Source: Alphaproteobacteria bacterium
Lineage (GTDB): Bacteria; Pseudomonadota; Alphaproteobacteria; Thalassobaculales; Thalassobaculaceae
Length of the DNA stretch: 7,480 bases
Direction: 5' to 3'
NCBI GenBank assembly: GCA_028822575.1
Contig: JAPKDN010000144.1
Span: 1 to 7,480 of the forward strand
The notes under the pieces: generated by a model
Seen by the model: only the letters and a program-made list of their open reading frames with translations
Told to the model about the DNA's origin: nothing
Database searches by the model: none
Program-made: the position numbers and the translations under genes
In this document: piece after piece, positions 1 through 6,613 of the stretch
Numbering within the stretch: the stretch's first letter is position 1
Layout of the letters: every line of letters starts with the position of its first letter

Positions 1-1123
1 CGGTGGCATAACCTCGTCGGTCGCCCGGGCGAGTGGTGGGGGGTCTAGCAAGAAGGCCGAATCGGCAGCGTGGCATGCCCTGATTATCGGCGGCCTCATG
101 GCGTTCCTCTACACGGCGACTCTAGGGCTGTTTTCCCGCCCCGTCTTCGCGCTGTTGGGCGGCACGGGTGAAACCTTAGAGGGCGCAGTTCTCTATGCCA
201 AGATATCCTTTGGCGGTGCCTTCGTGACATGGGCGGTCTTCATTTTATCTGCCATATTGCGCGGCGCTGGCGATACAGCCACGCCGGCGCGGGCGATGAT
301 TGGCGGCAGTGTCTTGCAAATCGTGCTATCGGGCGCCTTAACGCTTGGCTGGGGGCCTATTCCGGAAATGGCGATCGCCGGACCTGCAATTGCCATGATC
401 GTCTGCCATGGCTGCATGGCTGCCTATCTAGCGCTCTATCTCGCCCGCGACAAAGCCGGGACCCGCCCAAGACCACAATGCCTCCGCCTCGCGCCACTGG
501 GGGATATCATGAAGGTTGGCAGCATGGGCCTGCTCAACAGCATAACCATTTCGTTTACCGTCGTGGCAGTCACCGGCATCGTCGGACGCTACGGTATCGA
601 GGCGCTCGCGGGCTATGGTCTGGGCAGCCGTTTGGAACTTATGCTGGTGCCAATCGCCTTTGGCATTGGCGCGGCTCTCACGGCGGCGGTCGGCGTCAAT
701 GTCGGTGCGGGGCAATTCGCCAGGGCACGACGTATCGCGTGGACTGGCGCCGGTGTGACCTTTCTGGTGACGGGCCTTATCGCGATCACCGCCACGATCT
801 TTCCTCATCTCTGGCTCGATCGGTTTACCGCCGACCCGGCAGCCTATGCCTTCGGCGGCCTTTATCTGAGCATTGTCGCGCCGTTCTATAGTGTTTTCGC
901 CAGTGGGCAGACGCTCTACTTCGCCAGCCAAGGCACGGGCCGAATGATCCTGCCGGTAAGCGTTGGGGTCGTTCGGTTTATCGTGGTGGCGGGAGTCGGT
1001 GGCGCGGCGTTGGTATTTTCCTGGCCGCTCGAGATCGTTTTCGCCGGGGTCTGCGCAGGGCTGGTGACCATCGGCGTTGGCCTGTCATTGTGCTTGTTTG
1101 GACCGGGTTGGCGGCCCAGATAA
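1..1123 (+). CDS. MATE family efflux transporter, 5'-truncated by the window edge
   Basis: This is an inner-membrane multidrug/toxin extrusion (MATE) transporter, a family that exports cationic drugs or metabolites in exchange for Na+ or H+. The reading frame is open from base 2, well upstream of the first ATG at 98, and the residues before that ATG (GGITSSVARASGGG) match the conserved stretch after TM2 of MATE proteins, so the true start lies outside the window. The visible 373 residues hold about ten hydrophobic helices. Family landmarks are LRGAGDT at visible residues 86-92 (first half) and its pseudo-repeat VGVNVGAGQFARA at 230-242 (second half). MATE proteins are usually about 450 residues, so roughly 70-80 N-terminal residues are missing. 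The gene ends at TAA 1121-1123 and converges on the minus-strand gene ending at 1205. The substrate cannot be told from sequence. Confidence 0.93.
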   Translation, partial: GGITSSVARASGGGSSKKAESAAWHALIIGGLMAFLYTATLGLFSRPVFALLGGTGETLEGAVLYAKISFGGAFVTWAVFILSAILRGAGDTATPARAMIGGSVLQIVLSGALTLGWGPIPEMAIAGPAIAMIVCHGCMAAYLALYLARDKAGTRPRPQCLRLAPLGDIMKVGSMGLLNSITISFTVVAVTGIVGRYGIEALAGYGLGSRLELMLVPIAFGIGAALTAAVGVNVGAGQFARARRIAWTGAGVTFLVTGLIAITATIFPHLWLDRFTADPAAYAFGGLYLSIVAPFYSVFASGQTLYFASQGTGRMILPVSVGVVRFIVVAGVGGAALVFSWPLEIVFAGVCAGLVTIGVGLSLCLFGPGWRPR

Positions 1124-1204
1124 TGGTCCGTTAATCACAGCTAGGCAGGCTCGCTCGAGACCCGATCCCCGGAGCCGCGATCGATCCCGTACTCGCTGAA
1201 ATCA
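1124..1204. other. Convergent intergenic gap (81 bases), no clear terminator
   Basis: This gap separates the tail-to-tail ends of the MATE transporter and the COG3146 gene. The only pairing I see is a 5-bp GGCTC/GAGCC match with a 19-base loop and no T-run on either strand, which is too weak to call an intrinsic terminator. Termination here may be Rho-dependent or lie within the coding ends. Confidence 0.5.
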
Positions 1205-2371
1205 TTACTCACTCTTTCGGAATGGCGAGCCTTGCTCGAGATACGCTTTTTCTTGGGCCATTTGCCGACTTTCGTGGACCAGAAACTCCTTCACGGCGCT
1301 CGCGAAGCCGGGCTCTGGGATATAATGGTTGCTATAGGTATAGGTTGGCAAATACCCACGCTGAATTTTATGCTGCCCCTGGGCTCCGGCCTCGACCCGG
1401 GCCAGGCCGCGCTCGATCGCAAAATCGATGGCGCGATAATAGCACGCTTCGAAATGCAAAAACTTGAAGTCCGAGACACAGCCCCAGTTGCGACCATAGA
1501 GCGTATCATCGCCAATCAGGTTCAGCGCGCCGCCGACCAACTGACCCTCATACTCGGCCATCACCAGCAAGACCCGATCAGCCAAACGCTCACCGAGCAG
1601 CGCGAAGAACTCTCTATTAAGATAGGCCGACCCCCATTTCCGGTTCGAGGTGTCGATATAGAAATGATAGAACGCATCCCAATGCCTCGGCTCGATCGCG
1701 TCCCCAGTCAGCATGAGAATTTCCACGCCATGCTCGGCCGCCTCACGTCGCTCCTTGCGGATTGATTTGCGCTTGCGGGAATTCAAGTCGCCGAGAAAAT
1801 CATCGAAACACTCGTACCCCCGATTTTCCCAGTGATATTGCAGCGCCTTGCGCCGCATGAACCCCATCTCCTCAAGAAGCGCGGACTCCTCAGCGGGCGG
1901 GAAGTTCAGATGCAACGAGGATACGTCATGCTGATCGGTCACCTCGATCAGGCCCCCAGCCAGCGTCTCGGCGGTCCGTATTGGATCCACGTCGGGACTG
2001 ATCAGAAGCTTGCGGCAGGTTACCGGCGTGAAGGGCACTGCCGAGAGCAGTTTTGGGTAATACTTACCGCCCGCCCGCTCATAGGCGTCGGCCCAGCCCC
2101 AATCAAAAACATATTCACCGTGGGAATGCCCCTTGAGATAAAGCGGAGCGGCGCCGATCAGTTTGCCGTCCCCGTCCTCATGCAACAGGTGCTGAGGGAG
2201 CCACCCGGTCTTTGGGCAGACCGATCCCGACTCCTCCAGAGACGACAGAAAAGCGTGCGATAGAAATGGGTTGTCCGGACCGGCGCAGGCGTCCCATGCC
2301 TCGGCGGGGACGTCGGCTATCGACTTCGCAAGGCGAACGGTTACTTCGCCGTGTTCGCTTCCGTCGGGCAT
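1205..2371 (-). CDS. COG3146 FemAB-like / GNAT-fold N-acyltransferase (PF04339, DUF482)
   Basis: This is a cytosolic protein of the COG3146 family, annotated as a predicted N-acyltransferase or peptidoglycan biosynthesis/recognition protein related to FemAB enzymes. Its substrate is not established. Numbering from the ATG at 2371 (388 aa, the normal family length), landmarks are the NPFLSHAFLSSLEESGS block at 34-50, YVFDWGWADAYERAGGKYYPKLL at 87-109, the basic SRKRKSIRKERRE segment at 198-210, and the C-terminal GNAT-like core with GGALNL at 280-285, GRNWG at 293-297, FHFEACYY-like residues FLHFEACYY at 304-312 and GAQGQHKIQRGY at 329-340. A GTG at 2389 would add six residues (MVGARI). I prefer the ATG because GGAG at 2383-2380 sits 8 bases before it. 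It lies 32 bases after the RidA-family stop on the same strand, so it is probably co-transcribed. Nothing is broken or missing. Confidence 0.9.
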   Translation of the reverse strand: MPDGSEHGEVTVRLAKSIADVPAEAWDACAGPDNPFLSHAFLSSLEESGSVCPKTGWLPQHLLHEDGDGKLIGAAPLYLKGHSHGEYVFDWGWADAYERAGGKYYPKLLSAVPFTPVTCRKLLISPDVDPIRTAETLAGGLIEVTDQHDVSSLHLNFPPAEESALLEEMGFMRRKALQYHWENRGYECFDDFLGDLNSRKRKSIRKERREAAEHGVEILMLTGDAIEPRHWDAFYHFYIDTSNRKWGSAYLNREFFALLGERLADRVLLVMAEYEGQLVGGALNLIGDDTLYGRNWGCVSDFKFLHFEACYYRAIDFAIERGLARVEAGAQGQHKIQRGYLPTYTYSNHYIPEPGFASAVKEFLVHESRQMAQEKAYLEQGSPFRKSE

Positions 2372-2375
2372 AATC

Positions 2376-2383
2376 CTCGCTCC
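2376..2383 (-). promoter_or_regulatory. Ribosome binding site that decides the COG3146 gene start
   Basis: On the minus strand GGAGCGAGG lies directly before ATTATG. GGAG (2383-2380) is 8 bases from the ATG at 2371, near ideal spacing. The alternative GTG start at 2389 has only a weak purine patch (GGGA) upstream. This favours the 388-residue product. Confidence 0.6.
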
Positions 2384-2403
2384 AACCACGCGTAATCCCA
2401 GCG

Positions 2404-2871
2404 CTATTTAAGCTCAAAAATCCCTTCCACCTCGACCGCGACACCGCGCGGCAGGGCGTTGGTACCGACCGCAAAGCGTGAATGCCGACCAGCGTCACCG
2501 AACACATCAACCATAAGATTCGACGCCCCGTTCACCACTTCGGGCTGCTGGGCGTAATCATCAACGCAGTTCACGAAGCCGCCAAGCTTGACCACCCGAG
2601 CGATTTTGTCGAGATCGCCGCCACAAGCCGCCTTGGCCTGCGCGATCAGGTTTAGCGCGCAGATCTTGGCGATCTCAGCTGCCGCCTCGGTGCTGACGTC
2701 GCGCCCGACCTTGCCAATGCCCTTAATCTCACCACCGGACATCGGTATTTGCCCCGATACCATGATCAGCTTGCCGGTCACGACGTAGGGAATATACTTC
2801 GCCGCCGGCGCCGCCGCTTCCGGCAATTCAATTCCCAATTCAGCGAGACGCGCATCGATCTTTCCAGCCAT
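2404..2871 (-). CDS. RidA-superfamily (YjgF/YER057c/UK114) protein, longer subfamily
   Basis: Members of the RidA superfamily form trimers and classic RidA hydrolyses reactive enamine/imine intermediates from PLP enzymes. This 155-residue protein belongs to the longer subfamily (YjgF_YER057c_UK114_like_1, about 150-155 aa), whose substrate is largely uncharacterised. Landmarks are the VTGKLIMVSGQIP strand region at 31-43, the helix EIAKICALNLIAQAKAA at 66-82, VVKLGGFVNCVDDY at 93-106, and the C-terminal HSRFAVGTNALPRGVAVEVE block at 130-149. Arg132 fits the conserved carboxylate-binding arginine of RidA, and Glu149 fits the late glutamate; both are alignments by eye. The start is firm: an in-frame TAG lies 3 bases upstream of the ATG and GGAG sits 9-10 bases before it. 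It is first in a likely two-gene transcript with the COG3146 gene. The symbol ridA is withheld because this is not the short canonical form. Confidence 0.92.
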   Translation of the reverse strand: MAGKIDARLAELGIELPEAAAPAAKYIPYVVTGKLIMVSGQIPMSGGEIKGIGKVGRDVSTEAAAEIAKICALNLIAQAKAACGGDLDKIARVVKLGGFVNCVDDYAQQPEVVNGASNLMVDVFGDAGRHSRFAVGTNALPRGVAVEVEGIFELK

Positions 2872-2927
2872 GGCCTAGATCTCCATTATTCGGTTTTCTA
2901 ACCCTCACCTTACCCAGTCCAGAGCAC

Positions 2928-2951
2928 GGGGGCCATAGGGAGATGGCCCCC
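2928..2951. repeat. Perfect 9-bp inverted repeat (hairpin) upstream of the RidA-family gene
   Basis: The arms GGGGGCCAT (2928-2936) and ATGGCCCCC (2943-2951) pair perfectly around a 6-base loop AGGGAG. The inner arm lies about 56 bases upstream of the RidA-family ATG. No T-run follows on either strand, so it is not a standard intrinsic terminator. It could be an operator, a 5'-leader hairpin of the RidA transcript, or a bare structural element. The pairing is directly visible; any role is inference. Confidence 0.75.
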
Positions 2952-3010
2952 AGGACCAACCAATTCATGCCAGAAAATGGGGTGCGCGACCCTCAGCCCA
3001 CCGCAGGCAT

Positions 3011-3041
3011 TGACGACAGAGGTTCGTCCTCAGGAGCGTCA
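3011..3041. repeat. Nested imperfect inverted repeat
   Basis: The outer arms TGACG (3011-3015) and CGTCA (3037-3041) enclose inner arms GAGG (3019-3022) and CCTC (3028-3031) with loop TTCGT. A competing pairing, GACGA (3012-3016) with TCGTC (3024-3028), overlaps both. TGACG/CGTCA half-sites could suit a dimeric regulator, or the RNA could switch between two folds. Arms this short can occur by chance in GC-rich DNA. Confidence 0.4.
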
Positions 3042-3066
3042 CAGGATTTAGGAACGAGGATCGGAT

Positions 3067-3100
3067 AAAAACAGTTCCCAGCCGGCGCCACTGCGCGCCG
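3067..3100 (-). other. GC-rich hairpin followed by a T5 run on the minus strand (poor terminator candidate)
   Basis: CGGCGC (3083-3088) pairs with GCGCCG (3095-3100) around a 6-base loop. Read on the minus strand, the stem is followed 11 bases later by TTTTT (3071-3067). The gap between stem and T-run is longer than in intrinsic terminators, so this is only a weak candidate. If functional, it would end or attenuate a minus-strand transcript started further upstream, before the RidA-family gene. Confidence 0.2.
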
Positions 3101-3326
3101 CCAGCACACCCGAACACCGTGTCACGATGGCAGAAGGTTAAGGTCCAGCAACCCGAAAGAGGGCGCGATCAACATGTCTCATATCTATATATTGAATGTC
3201 ATTTTTATAGAATCCACAACACTTTACGTCAGTTCTTGTGTTTACCTCTTGACGCGGCTGATACGATTCACCACCTGATCCCTTTGCATCACATCCCTTG
3301 AGGCCGCAACTCTTGGACCATCACCG

Positions 3327-3800
3327 ATGACAGATTCTGGTTTCGCCACGCCTTCGACCGAGACGATAAAGAACGTCAGCGGACTTGAGCTGTTCCATCG
3401 AATAATGCGGGGTGAAGAACCCAACGCGCCCTATCTGGATTTAATCGGGGCCTGGTTTACGGAGGTCTCCAAGGGGCGCGTGATCTGCAAAAGCAAGCCA
3501 GGTCGGCAACACTACAACCCCATGGGTGTCGCCCATGGCGGATACGCTTCTTCCCTCCTCGATACGGCCATGGGCTGTGCCATCCATACGGTCTGCGAGC
3601 AGGGAACGGGCAACATGACCCTGGAGCTAAAGGTTAATCTGGTGCGACCTATCACGGAAGAGGTCGGCGAGTTGACCGTCGAGGGTTCGGTCATCCACCA
3701 GGGACGCACCATTGCGACCTCCGAGGGACGGATCGTCGATGCGAATGGTAAACTCTACGCCCATGGCAACACTACCTGCATGATCGTGCCGATAAGGTAA
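3327..3800 (+). CDS. PaaI-family hotdog-fold acyl-CoA thioesterase
   Basis: This is a cytosolic hotdog-fold thioesterase of the PaaI/HGG type, which hydrolyses acyl- or arylacyl-CoA thioesters. The 157-residue length is normal for a single hotdog domain. The signature NPMGVAHGGYASSLLDTAMG spans residues 64-83. His70 in HGG and Asp79 lie nine residues apart, as do the His and catalytic Asp of E. coli PaaI. The second half (TLELKVNLVRPI at 98-109, then GRTIATSEGRIVDANGKLYAHG at 126-147) matches the strand pattern of the family. The ATG at 3327 is the only usual start codon after the in-frame TGA at 3276-3278, though its ribosome binding site is weak (GGA 9 bases upstream). It is a lone gene, divergent from RidA and convergent with the SMP-30 gene, so neighbours do not indicate its acyl substrate. 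No paa genes are visible. Confidence 0.92.
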   Translation: MTDSGFATPSTETIKNVSGLELFHRIMRGEEPNAPYLDLIGAWFTEVSKGRVICKSKPGRQHYNPMGVAHGGYASSLLDTAMGCAIHTVCEQGTGNMTLELKVNLVRPITEEVGELTVEGSVIHQGRTIATSEGRIVDANGKLYAHGNTTCMIVPIR

Positions 3801-3865
3801 CGGTAGGGTGGAGCTAGCCCCAGAATCACAAGACGCACGAACGACGGGATAGCCGTCCGTCACCG
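3801..3865. other. Convergent intergenic gap with a weak hairpin
   Basis: This 65-base gap separates the tail-to-tail thioesterase and SMP-30 genes. GACGG (3843-3847) pairs with CCGTC (3853-3857) around a 5-base loop. No T-run follows on either strand, so a bidirectional terminator is possible but not supported. Confidence 0.35.
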
Positions 3866-4792
3866 CTAATCCAAAAGCCCAAACATCGGCTGTCCAGCGA
3901 CCGGAAGTTCGGCGCGCAGGATGGTACCGGATGACGACTCGGTAATGAAAACCGATTTGTTTTCTGGGCCCCCAAAAGCCATGTTGGTAGTCATCAGCCC
4001 TTCGCAGGACCGGATTCGATGCGCTGGCTGTCCGAGGTGATCAAAATGCCAAACAGTGCCAAGCCCCGCATGACAGATCAGCAGACCACCCTTTGCGTCC
4101 ATCGCCAATCCGTCTGGGCCGCCATAGCCACCGGATAGTTGGATAAAGATACTAACCTTGGTGGTGGTGCCATCGGGGAGCAGCGGCACCCGCCAAGCGG
4201 CATTACCTCGGGTCATGCCGACATAGAGCACGGATTCCTCGGGGTTCAGCACCAGCCCATTCGGGCTCGGCCCATTGCCGATGAGGCGGTCCAGCTTGCC
4301 TTCGGTGCTATAGCGATAGACCCGTCCCGTCGGTTCGTGCATGCCGCTTTGGCCTTGGTCGGTGAAATAGATATCGCCATTGGACGCGAAATGTAGATCG
4401 TTGCAACCATGAAAACTCTCGGACCAGCGATGATCAACCACGGTTTCGACGGCGCCAGAGACCGGGTCCACCTTGATGATGCCGAGCTTGTAGTCGGCGA
4501 CATAGATCATGCCGTCCTTGTGGATCTTTAACCCGTTCGGCCAACCGTCAAACCCGGCCACCACATCCCACTCGCCTGCGGGGGTTAGTCGCAGAATTTC
4601 GCCGAAGGGAATGTTGACGACGTAAAGGTTACCCTCCCGGTCAAAGGCCGGTCCCTCAAGGAAACAATCCACGTCTCGCCCCGGTACATTCGCGCCGGCC
4701 CAGGCCGGACGCGCGCCAGGGCGCCTCAGTTTATCGGGGACCCGGGCAAATACCTCGGTCTGAACGTCCTTGGGCAATGGATAGAGCGACAT
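3866..4792 (-). CDS. SMP-30/gluconolactonase/LRE family protein (lactonase-like beta-propeller)
   Basis: This protein belongs to the SMP-30/regucalcin/gluconolactonase family of six-bladed beta-propellers, metal-dependent hydrolases that open sugar lactones and related esters. The 308-residue length is typical. The metal and substrate residues are identifiable by motif: Glu46 in FLEGPAFD, Asn131 in CNDLHF, Asn178 in SPNGLVL and Asp227 in GGPDGLAMD, corresponding to Glu18, Asn103, Asn154 and Asp204 of human SMP-30. No signal peptide is seen, so it is probably cytosolic. The start is firm: no ATG, GTG or TTG occurs between the in-frame TGA at 4867-4865 and this ATG, and GGGAG lies 7 bases before it. 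It follows the GMC oxidoreductase gene on the same strand after 195 bases, suggesting the lactonase acts on a product of that enzyme. The exact lactone is unknown. Confidence 0.9.
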   Translation of the reverse strand: MSLYPLPKDVQTEVFARVPDKLRRPGARPAWAGANVPGRDVDCFLEGPAFDREGNLYVVNIPFGEILRLTPAGEWDVVAGFDGWPNGLKIHKDGMIYVADYKLGIIKVDPVSGAVETVVDHRWSESFHGCNDLHFASNGDIYFTDQGQSGMHEPTGRVYRYSTEGKLDRLIGNGPSPNGLVLNPEESVLYVGMTRGNAAWRVPLLPDGTTTKVSIFIQLSGGYGGPDGLAMDAKGGLLICHAGLGTVWHFDHLGQPAHRIRSCEGLMTTNMAFGGPENKSVFITESSSGTILRAELPVAGQPMFGLLD

Positions 4793-4987
4793 TGGCTGAC
4801 TCCCGTGCAGTCCTTGCAGAGATCCTAGATGAAGGCCAAGAGTGCGGGACGACGCCGGGCCTCGTCAATCAATCGGGCGACGGCGCCGGTGGTTTATCGC
4901 CAGTTTGGGAGTGTTCCGTCGGAAGGAGCATCGATCGGATCGCGGGAACGGCGAATTCCAATATGGCCCGTAAGGAGGACGCCCCTA
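4793..4987. other. 195-base gap between the GMC and SMP-30 genes
   Basis: The gap is long for two genes thought to be co-transcribed. I see no convincing ORF, promoter or intrinsic terminator. Small symmetric elements are present: TTCCG-T-CGGAA at 4914-4924, and GGCGA (4876-4880) with TCGCC (4897-4901) enclosing the 8-base palindrome CGGCGCCG. These may be chance in GC-rich DNA, or an operator or processing site that lets the SMP-30 gene be expressed apart from the oxidoreductase. Confidence 0.4.
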
Positions 4988-6613
4988 TCACCGCGCGTCA
5001 AACAGCATCATATCCGCTGCCTTTTCCGCAATCATCAGGGTTGGCGAGTTGGTATTGCCCGACGTTATCGTCGGCATCACGGAAGCGTCGACGACCCGTA
5101 GTCCTTCGATCCCATGGACCTTCAAACGCTCATCCACCACGGCGCCAGTATCCGACGCCGGCCCCATCTTACAGGTACCAACGGGATGAAAGATCGTCGT
5201 GCCAATATTCCCGGCCTGGCGCGCCAGGTCCTCATCGGTATGGAATTGTGGCCCAGGCAGGAATTCCTCCGGCTCGAACCGCTCCATCGCCGGCGCCGAG
5301 ACAATACGACGGGTCAGCTGGATGGCGTCGGCCGCGACCTTGCGATCAGCTGGGTCGGCCAGATAGTTTGGCTGGATCGCCGGTTGGCCCCGGGGGTGTG
5401 GGCTCTTGATCCGCACATGGCCTCGACTTTCTGGGCGCAAATTACAGACCGAGGCAGTGAAGGCCTCGAACGGATGTAACGGGTCCCCAAGCTTGGCCGT
5501 CGACAGTGGCTGAATATGATACTGCAGGTTAGGTGTCTCACGCCCTTCGTCGGATTTCGCAAAGGCACCCAACTGGCTCGGTGCCATGGTCATCGGACCG
5601 CGCTTGAACAGGAAATATTCAAGCCCCATGCCAACCCGTCCAATCAGGCTGTTGGCTCGCAAGTTCAGGGTCTTGGTATTCTTGACCTTGAATACCAGAC
5701 GCATCTGCAGATGGTCCTGCAAATTCTCGCCAACCCCCGGCACATCAACCACCAGAGGGATGCCATGCTCCTGCAGCAGGTCGCCCGGCCCGACACCGGA
5801 GAGTTGCAGGATTTGAGGGGAGCCGATGGCGCCAGAAGCCAACACCAGTTCTCCAGTCACCGTCGCCTCAGCCGGCTCGTCCTCGTGCCAAAGCGCGAGG
5901 CCGGTTACCCTGCAGCCATCGAATTTGATCTGTCGGACATGCGCCTTGGTCAACACCGTGACATTCGGTCGGTCGGTTATTGGATGCAGAAAGGCGTCGG
6001 CCGCGCTCCAGCGCACGCCGCGCTTTTGATTAACCTCGAAATATCCGCAACCCTCGTTGTTGCCACGGTTGAAGTCATTGGTATTGGGGATACCGGTCTC
6101 GGCGGCGGCGGCGCGGAAACCATCCAGGATATCCCAGGAAATCCTCGAATCCTCGACCCGCCATTCACCCTGCGTGCCATGCATTTCATCACCGCCAGAT
6201 ACCCGATTCTCGGTCTTCTTGAAATAGGGGAGTACGTCATCCCAGCCCCAACCGGTATTGCCGAACTGGCGCCACTGGTCATAGTCGCGGGCCTGGCCAC
6301 GCATATAGATCATGCCATTGATCGACGAACAGCCGCCCAGGGTCTTGCCGCGCGGATAAGGGAGCGAGCGGCCATTCAGCCCCTCCGACGGCTCGGTCTC
6401 AAAACACCAGTCAGTGCGAGGATTGTTCATCGTGAACAAATAGCCAACCGGCACTCGGATCCAGAAATAGTCATCCTTGCCGCCAGCCTCCAGCAACAGC
6501 ACCCGGGTCTTGGGATCCGCCGACAGCCGATTGGCCATCAAACATCCAGCCGTGCCGGCGCCGACGATCACATAGTCAAAGCTTCCAAGATCTCGCGCCG
6601 TGCTGTCCACCAT
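4988..6613 (-). CDS. GMC-family FAD-dependent oxidoreductase (choline dehydrogenase-like)
   Basis: This is a complete 541-residue member of the glucose-methanol-choline flavoenzyme family, which oxidises primary alcohols or sugar hydroxyls with FAD. The N-terminal Rossmann motif GAGTAG is at 18-23, with LLEAGG at 40-45 where Glu42 should bind the ADP ribose. GMC signature 1 (RGKTLGGCSSINGMIYMRG) is at 88-106, and signature 2 (SGAIGSPQILQLSGVGP) at 260-276. The catalytic pair is intact: His476 in FHPVGTCKMG and Asn520 in SGNTNSPT, 44 residues apart as in choline oxidase (His466/Asn510). There is no signal peptide. An in-frame TGA at 6625-6623 makes the ATG at 6613 the first possible start; its ribosome binding site is weak. 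Many such proteins are annotated as choline dehydrogenase, but the family is broad and the SMP-30 neighbour points rather to a sugar or polyol. I therefore give no symbol. Confidence 0.93.
   Translation of the reverse strand: MVDSTARDLGSFDYVIVGAGTAGCLMANRLSADPKTRVLLLEAGGKDDYFWIRVPVGYLFTMNNPRTDWCFETEPSEGLNGRSLPYPRGKTLGGCSSINGMIYMRGQARDYDQWRQFGNTGWGWDDVLPYFKKTENRVSGGDEMHGTQGEWRVEDSRISWDILDGFRAAAAETGIPNTNDFNRGNNEGCGYFEVNQKRGVRWSAADAFLHPITDRPNVTVLTKAHVRQIKFDGCRVTGLALWHEDEPAEATVTGELVLASGAIGSPQILQLSGVGPGDLLQEHGIPLVVDVPGVGENLQDHLQMRLVFKVKNTKTLNLRANSLIGRVGMGLEYFLFKRGPMTMAPSQLGAFAKSDEGRETPNLQYHIQPLSTAKLGDPLHPFEAFTASVCNLRPESRGHVRIKSPHPRGQPAIQPNYLADPADRKVAADAIQLTRRIVSAPAMERFEPEEFLPGPQFHTDEDLARQAGNIGTTIFHPVGTCKMGPASDTGAVVDERLKVHGIEGLRVVDASVMPTITSGNTNSPTLMIAEKAADMMLFDAR

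Larger units (their letters stand above)
2872..3326. promoter_or_regulatory. Divergent 455-base intergenic region with inverted repeats
   Basis: This region lies between the start codons of the minus-strand RidA-family gene and the plus-strand hotdog thioesterase, so it should hold both promoters. No convincing protein-coding ORF is present; a 60-codon plus-strand frame at 3119-3301 has no recognisable features. It contains a perfect 9-bp hairpin (2928-2951), a nested imperfect inverted repeat (3011-3041), a GC-rich 6-bp hairpin (3083-3100) next to an A5 run, and an AT-rich patch (about 3177-3217) that stands out from the GC-rich surroundings. A TTGACG hexamer at 3249-3254 resembles a -35 box but has no good -10 at 16-18 bases. 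I recognise no known riboswitch or RNA family in it. Confidence 0.55.

Noticed and set aside
98..100. ATG as the start of the MATE gene
   Set aside because: The frame is open to the window edge and the upstream residues match the conserved MATE stretch after TM2, so this ATG is internal.
229..891. Plus-strand 220-codon open frame inside the MATE gene
   Set aside because: It overlaps the MATE gene in another frame, its translation is rich in Arg, His and Trp with no family features, and the MATE frame is clearly the coding one.
428..931. Minus-strand 167-codon open frame opposite the MATE gene
   Set aside because: It is an antisense shadow in GC-rich coding DNA with charged, low-complexity content and no recognised domain.
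1232..1765. Plus-strand 177-codon open frame opposite the COG3146 gene
   Set aside because: It is an antisense shadow of a strongly recognised family member.
3249..3276. TTGACG as the -35 box of a sigma-70 promoter for the thioesterase
   Set aside because: No acceptable -10 hexamer lies 16-18 bases downstream. Nearby TGATACGAT resembles an extended -10 but does not pair with a good -35, so neither was listed as a promoter.
3119..3301. Plus-strand 60-codon ORF in the divergent intergenic region
   Set aside because: It has no clear ribosome binding site, no recognisable domain and odd composition (many His, Tyr, Cys). It is more likely chance, though a small protein cannot be fully excluded.
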